From Bacilli bacterium (GTDB taxonomy: Bacteria > Bacillota_I > Bacilli_A > RFN20 > UBA1709), in assembly GCA_017457045.1 (NCBI GenBank), contig JAFTIF010000011.1, positions 1 through 9,034 of the forward strand: DNA of 9,034 nt. The letters are read 5' to 3'. Under the pieces are notes generated by a model that made no database searches, had not been told where the DNA came from, and saw nothing but the letters and a program-made list of their open reading frames with translations. The translations under genes were made by a program, and so were the position numbers. Of the stretch, positions 5,565-9,034 are shown piece after piece (the first letter of the stretch is position 1; each line of letters starts with the position of its first letter).

Positions 5565-5984
5565 TTATAATATTATTCTATCTTGTGTATATTGTTGTTT
5601 AATCAGTCTTTTCCCTTTACCACCGGTGTCATGTGCGTGTTCGTGCTCAAACGCCAGTAAAATTGCTCTTATTCGTCTTAGGGACTCTAGATCCAATTTT
5701 TCGTTTTTATTTTGTTCTATCATTAGTTTGGTGATTTCTAAAAACATATCTCTATCAATTCGTTCTATAATGTGCAGATAATCATGAGAAGTCTCCTGAA
5801 CCAAGATAGCACCATTTCACTTATAATATCCATCTCCTAAACCTTGAGCTTTACAGTCTCGTTTAGGTACAATTAAGTGATGAAAGCTAAGTTTCTCAAC
5901 ATTATGGATATTATATCCCATAAAGTCATATCCTAACTTTCTTAGATTATAAAGTTTTACCATTTCTCTTGTCACGGTTTTCAT
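5565..5984 (-). CDS. HNH-like phage protein read through an in-frame TGA (139 codons)
   Basis: The frame opens at ATG 5984 behind AGGAGG (5993-5998, 8-nt spacer) and runs 55 codons to a TGA at 5817-5819, then continues open in the same frame for 83 codons to TAA. Both halves belong together: LSFHHLIVP (32-40), GLGDGYYK, then after the TGA NGAILVQETSHDYLH (57-71) and a helical tail. His35/His36, Asn57, His67 and His71 give an HNH-like spacing, and the family as I recall it has Trp between YYK/YLK and NGAIL, exactly where TGA stands. Possible readings are nonsense mutation, readthrough, or UGA read as Trp. If UGA stops, the product is a 55-residue fragment and this is a pseudogene. The second half alone has only a TTG (5804) with no ribosome site. 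Its codons look somewhat richer in C and G than the neighbours, which might suggest separate origin. Function is unproven; nuclease is a guess from the motif. Confidence 0.68.
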
Positions 5985-6003
5985 TATGCATCCCTCCTAT
6001 ATT

Positions 6004-6030
6004 AAAAAAACTGACTTTTAAAAGTCAGTT
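6004..6030 (-). terminator. Rho-independent terminator / attenuator at the end of nrdG
   Basis: A perfect 22-nt palindrome (6009-6030; stem AACTGACTT, TTAA loop) is followed on the sense strand by a T-run (6004-6010, partly shared with the stem). The nrdG stop codon (6018-6020) is inside the loop. The next gene's ribosome site begins within 6 nt, so no independent promoter fits between and the terminator must be partial or translation-sensitive. Confidence 0.8.
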
Positions 6031-6506
6031 CCTTTATACAGAATTCGTTGATTTTTACTTCCGCGAAGTTTTAATGTAATATCGCGCTCTGCTAATATAA
6101 AGCGCCCATCTATTAAGACATCTACATTATTTAACAATTCAAGTGAATACATCTCTTGCAATTCTTCTAGTGTATATCCACTCCAAACATATACTTTAAT
6201 GTTAGGAAATTTTTGTTTTACTTTAAAAATAATTTCATAAACATCTGGCATATTTTGTGGGGCGAATGGTTCTCCTCCTAATACTGAAAAGTTTCTTTGT
6301 ATTCCATTAGCTGTAATTGCATCTATAATTTCTTCAACTAGGATATCATTATCTTTATATTGGCCACCATTAAAGTCCCATTGTTCTGGGTTGTGGCAAC
6401 CTTTACAATGGTGGGGGCACCCTTGTACCCAAAGAGATACACAAACACCTTCACCATTGATAAAATCATTTTTATTAATTGCTGCGAATTTCACGTTCAA
6501 CACCAT
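6018..6506 (-). CDS. nrdG: Anaerobic ribonucleotide reductase activating protein (radical SAM)
   Basis: Uses a [4Fe-4S] cluster and S-adenosylmethionine to place the glycyl radical on NrdD. The cluster ligands form Cx3CxxC in QGCPHHCKGCHNPEQW (C30, C34, C37), the NrdG-specific form. INGEG precedes it and LGGEP (76-80) is the SAM-binding GGE motif; VYVWSGYT and VDVLIDGRF follow as in the family. At 162 residues the length is normal. The start is uncertain: TTG 6509, ATG 6506, GTG 6503 and GTG 6494 are all in frame and none has a clear ribosome site. ATG 6506 is chosen; it lies inside the end of the zinc-ribbon gene (32-nt overlap), so translation probably depends on ribosomes finishing that gene. 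The stop falls inside the terminator hairpin. Confidence 0.94.
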   Translation of the reverse strand: MVLNVKFAAINKNDFINGEGVCVSLWVQGCPHHCKGCHNPEQWDFNGGQYKDNDILVEEIIDAITANGIQRNFSVLGGEPFAPQNMPDVYEIIFKVKQKFPNIKVYVWSGYTLEELQEMYSLELLNNVDVLIDGRFILAERDITLKLRGSKNQRILYKGTDF

Positions 6507-6702
6507 CAATCTTTAGAGATAATACGATTCTACAGCCGCATTCTGGACAATAAAAGAATTCTGTTACAGTTTCTTTAACTGTTCCATTATAAGCGTCATG
6601 CATAACTTTATGTTCTACATCTCTATAAGTATATCCGATTGTTGCATGGCACATTTCGCATTTTGCTTCTTTATAGGTTTCTCCATGTTTTACAATTTCC
6701 AT
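6475..6702 (-). CDS. Small zinc-ribbon protein between nrdD and nrdG
   Basis: Seventy-five residues with two cysteine pairs, KCEMC (C15, C18) and YCPECGC (C52, C55, plus C57), joined by a linker of about 33 residues: a zinc ribbon followed by a beta strand RIVLSLKIDG. The charged C-terminal tail ends in EREIRSN. Small zinc-ribbon proteins of this sort occur in phage genomes, but I know no function. Its place between the reductase and its activase, 16 nt after nrdD and overlapping nrdG by 32 nt, suggests either a helper of the anaerobic reductase or a passenger in the operon. Start: ATG 6702 with AAGGAG 8 nt upstream. No membrane segment or signal is present. Confidence 0.82.
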   Translation of the reverse strand: MEIVKHGETYKEAKCEMCHATIGYTYRDVEHKVMHDAYNGTVKETVTEFFYCPECGCRIVLSLKIDGVEREIRSN

Positions 6703-6718
6703 TTTTTATTCTCCTTCC

Positions 6719-8983
6719 TTAATTATGTTTTACTCTCATTTGAACTTCTTGCTGTTTTCCTTTGTTGAAAGATGTTGTGTAATCTCCTGTTAAATACCCT
6801 GTAACGCGTCTTAATTGTTGAATATGTTCACTTCCGCAAGTTGGACAAGCATCGTTAAACTCATCACAATAGCCGCAATCTAAACAAGTATCGTTAGGAA
6901 CATTTACAGCAAAATAAGGAATATCTTTATCCATAGCATAATTAACTATTGTTTCAAGAGCATCAAGATTATTTTTAATACCGCCCTCTAATTCAATATA
7001 AGTGATACATCCTCCTGATGAATATCCAGTTAATTCTGCTTCAATATCAATTTTTTCAAATGGGCTCATTTTCTTCCATACAGGTACATGCATACTATTT
7101 GTAAAGAAATCTTTATCACTAACATTAGGAATAATTCCATATTGTTTTTTAAATTTCTTCATAGCAGTATAACACATATTTTCTGCCGGAGTATAATAAA
7201 CACCAAAGTTTAATTTTAAATCTTTTTTAAATTGTCCACATCTATCTTTAAATAGTTGTTCAATTTGTTTAGCAAGTTCCATACCTTTTTCTTCAGTATG
7301 GTCGCATCCAATTAGTATTTGAAGTGTTTCCGCCAAACCTAATTGACCAATAACAAGAGTCCCATGTTTTAACGCACTACGGATGCCTTCTTCAGGTTTA
7401 TATCCCATCATTACATTATTTTCATACATAAATTTAGCAGACTCAGGACTTTGTTGGCACATCCATTCAAATCTTTCTACTAACATATCTCTTGCTTCAT
7501 GAATTTTTTGATCTAATAATGTCATAAATCTTGAAGTAACGTTTTCTATAATTAGATCTTCACCCTCTTTAGCAAGGTCTTTTTCATATGCTTCTTTTGC
7601 CATCATAGCAAGAGTAGGCATAACAATTGTTACAGGTGCTAAATTTCCGCGGCCATCCTTTGTTTGAGGATTAGTTCCAGGCTCAGCATTAATATCTAAA
7701 CCATTATAAGTTCTGCATCCCATTGTTGAAACATATGTTTTAGGATCATTGATATCATATCCAGCATTCACACTCCAGTCTACATTTACGTAGTTAGGAT
7801 ATAATCTTTGAGCTGTTGATTTTAATGCTAATTTAAATAAATCATAGTTAGGGTCTCCTGGTTTGCGGTTAACACCTTTCATGCATTGGAATATTCCACA
7901 AGGGAAAATAGCTGTTTTCTTAATTTTTCCAACGCCTTTAATTGAACCTTCTAACAATGCTTTTGTAACCATTCTACCTTCAGGCAAAGTACAAGTTCCA
8001 TAGTTAATAGAAGTAAATGGCAATTGATTTCCACTTCTAGATTGTAATGTATTTAAGTTATGGTACATTCCTTCTACTGCTTGCATTAATTCTTTTTCAG
8101 TCATATCCATTGCATATTGTTTGCACTGTAATCCAGCTGTTAAAAATATGTTGTTATCAATAGATGGATCTTTTGCAATTAATATATTTTTAATTCCTTC
8201 AATATCTTCATCAGGCATATTTTTAATATATTTTAGCCCATTTAGATAATGTTTTCTAAATGATTTTCTTACATATGGCACCATAGTCCAATCAATATGA
8301 CTCGCACTAACTCCACCAAATTGTTGTAATGATTGTAATTGGAATATTACTGCAATTAATTGAAATGCAGTATTAATTGAGTTTGCAGGTCTTACATCTG
8401 TTTGTCTTGTATTAAAACCTTTTGCTAATAAGTCGTCAAAAGGAATAGTTAAACAGTTATGCATACCTACCGCATATGAATCTAAATCATGGATATATAC
8501 CATATTATTTATATGATTTTCTTTTGCCATAGGTGATACCATATAATTTAAAGCATAATCTTTCATTAATTCATTGCGAGCTTCGCCCATACGGCCACCA
8601 AATGAATACTCATCTACATTTGCATTTTGGTTTTGAACATCAGATGCTGAAATTTTTTCAGCAATTGATTGCATTAAAGCTGAGTTCTTATTTCTAATTT
8701 TATTTCTCTCTTCCCTATATAAAATATAGGCTTTTGCAACATCTTTTCTTTTTGTTGCCATAAGTCCCTTCTCAATAATATCTTGAATCTCTTCAATATC
8801 TGGAGTAGGGTTTGTTTCATCTTCTTCAAAGTAGCCTGAAACATAGCTAGCAATATTATAAGCTTTATCTACTGCATATTGAGTAACTTTCCCATCCACA
8901 CTTTCAAAAGCTGATAAAATTGCACGAATAATTTTTTGTTCGTTAAAATCTACAATTCTTCCGTCTCTCTTTTTAACTTTCAT
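6719..8983 (-). CDS. nrdD: Anaerobic (class III) ribonucleoside-triphosphate reductase
   Basis: Reduces ribonucleotides to deoxyribonucleotides without oxygen, using a glycyl radical. The 754-residue protein starts with an ATP-cone (about 1-95: KKRDGRIVDFNEQKI ... KAYILYREER), the allosteric activity domain. The catalytic barrel carries HDLDSYAVGMHNC (C177) and STMGCRTYNG (C423), matching the two active-site cysteines of characterised class III enzymes. The C-terminus has a zinc site (C700, C703 and C713, C716 in CLDC and CPTC, with an extra C706) and the glycyl radical loop RRVTGYL with Gly729, 25 residues from the end. The enzyme looks intact. ATG 8983 has AGGAGG 6 nt upstream. It is followed by the zinc-ribbon gene and nrdG in one unit. 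Any promoter lies at or beyond the right edge. Confidence 0.97.
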   Translation of the reverse strand: MKVKKRDGRIVDFNEQKIIRAILSAFESVDGKVTQYAVDKAYNIASYVSGYFEEDETNPTPDIEEIQDIIEKGLMATKRKDVAKAYILYREERNKIRNKNSALMQSIAEKISASDVQNQNANVDEYSFGGRMGEARNELMKDYALNYMVSPMAKENHINNMVYIHDLDSYAVGMHNCLTIPFDDLLAKGFNTRQTDVRPANSINTAFQLIAVIFQLQSLQQFGGVSASHIDWTMVPYVRKSFRKHYLNGLKYIKNMPDEDIEGIKNILIAKDPSIDNNIFLTAGLQCKQYAMDMTEKELMQAVEGMYHNLNTLQSRSGNQLPFTSINYGTCTLPEGRMVTKALLEGSIKGVGKIKKTAIFPCGIFQCMKGVNRKPGDPNYDLFKLALKSTAQRLYPNYVNVDWSVNAGYDINDPKTYVSTMGCRTYNGLDINAEPGTNPQTKDGRGNLAPVTIVMPTLAMMAKEAYEKDLAKEGEDLIIENVTSRFMTLLDQKIHEARDMLVERFEWMCQQSPESAKFMYENNVMMGYKPEEGIRSALKHGTLVIGQLGLAETLQILIGCDHTEEKGMELAKQIEQLFKDRCGQFKKDLKLNFGVYYTPAENMCYTAMKKFKKQYGIIPNVSDKDFFTNSMHVPVWKKMSPFEKIDIEAELTGYSSGGCITYIELEGGIKNNLDALETIVNYAMDKDIPYFAVNVPNDTCLDCGYCDEFNDACPTCGSEHIQQLRRVTGYLTGDYTTSFNKGKQQEVQMRVKHN

Positions 8984-9034
8984 TTTTCTCCTCCTAATTA
9001 TATAATTTATTTTAAGGATTAGATTTCATCCTTC
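8984..9034 (-). other. Leader upstream of nrdD (51 nt)
   Basis: Contains the ribosome site AGGAGG (8990-8995), an AT-rich stretch with a TATAAT match too close to the ribosome site and lacking a -35, and a 6-bp inverted repeat AAGGAT/ATCCTT (9014-9019, 9028-9033) without a T-run. It probably holds the end of another minus-strand gene, whose stop cannot be fixed from so few bases. Confidence 0.5.

Noticed and set aside
5565..5804. Stand-alone 79-codon gene from TTG 5804
   Set aside because: No ribosome site precedes the TTG, and the frame is the continuation of the gene starting at 5984 beyond a single TGA.
9001..9006. TATAAT box just before nrdD
   Set aside because: No -35 match at 16-18 bp, and the box nearly touches the ribosome site, leaving no room for a transcript start and leader.
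9014..9033. AAGGAT/ATCCTT inverted repeat at the right edge
   Set aside because: Only 6 bp with an 8-nt loop and no following T-run; not a convincing terminator or operator without more upstream sequence.
1..9034. CRISPR arrays, tRNA or rRNA genes, insertion sequences, attachment sites
   Set aside because: No spaced direct repeats, no cloverleaf-like segments, no transposase or terminal inverted repeats were seen on reading; the window is almost fully occupied by protein genes.

Overview
The window is low-GC DNA in which every supported gene lies on the minus strand, in tight translationally coupled order with strong AGGAGG-type ribosome binding sites. The gene set is class III ribonucleotide reductase and its activase, dUTPase, thymidine kinase, a ThyX-like thymidylate synthase, peptide deformylase, a metallophosphoesterase and many small conserved phage-type proteins. 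Together these point to the nucleotide-metabolism (early or middle) region of a phage or prophage of an anaerobic Bacillota host. This is inference: no capsid, tail, terminase, integrase or tRNA gene is visible.

Layout in the direction of transcription (right to left): nrdD (8983-6719), a zinc-ribbon protein (6702-6475) and nrdG (6506-6018), closed by a hairpin terminator over the nrdG stop. Next come an HNH-like gene with one in-frame TGA (5984-5565) and a metallophosphoesterase with an N-terminal helical, possibly winged-helix, domain (5548-4601). A second strong terminator follows. Its T-tract runs directly into a perfect consensus sigma-A promoter (TTGACA, 17 bp, TATAAT, with an extended TGn). 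That promoter drives the second unit: peptide deformylase (4513-4076), a two-part 240-aa protein (4064-3342), three small conserved proteins (3326-3063, 3053-2796, 2794-2555), dUTPase (2551-2102), a 54-aa membrane protein (2102-1938), a DUF1599/MazG-like protein (1928-1638), thymidine kinase (1645-1073), ThyX-like protein (1071-307) and the start of an SPFH/flotillin-like protein that runs off the left edge.

Functionally, NrdD/NrdG reduce ribonucleotides without oxygen, dUTPase yields dUMP, the ThyX-like enzyme is expected to convert dUMP to dTMP, and thymidine kinase salvages thymidine. The genes together form an oxygen-independent dNTP and dTMP supply route.

Points most worth attention: (1) an in-frame TGA at an apparent tryptophan position in the HNH-like gene, with no TGA used as a stop in any of the 15 complete genes, so UGA-to-Trp recoding is a live hypothesis beside simple nonsense mutation; (2) two long frames that look like fusions of neighbouring genes, each keeping a Shine-Dalgarno and ATG at the junction; (3) a ThyX-like enzyme with altered signature residues and a cysteine-rich tail; (4) a phage-context SPFH protein; (5) the fused terminator-promoter element.
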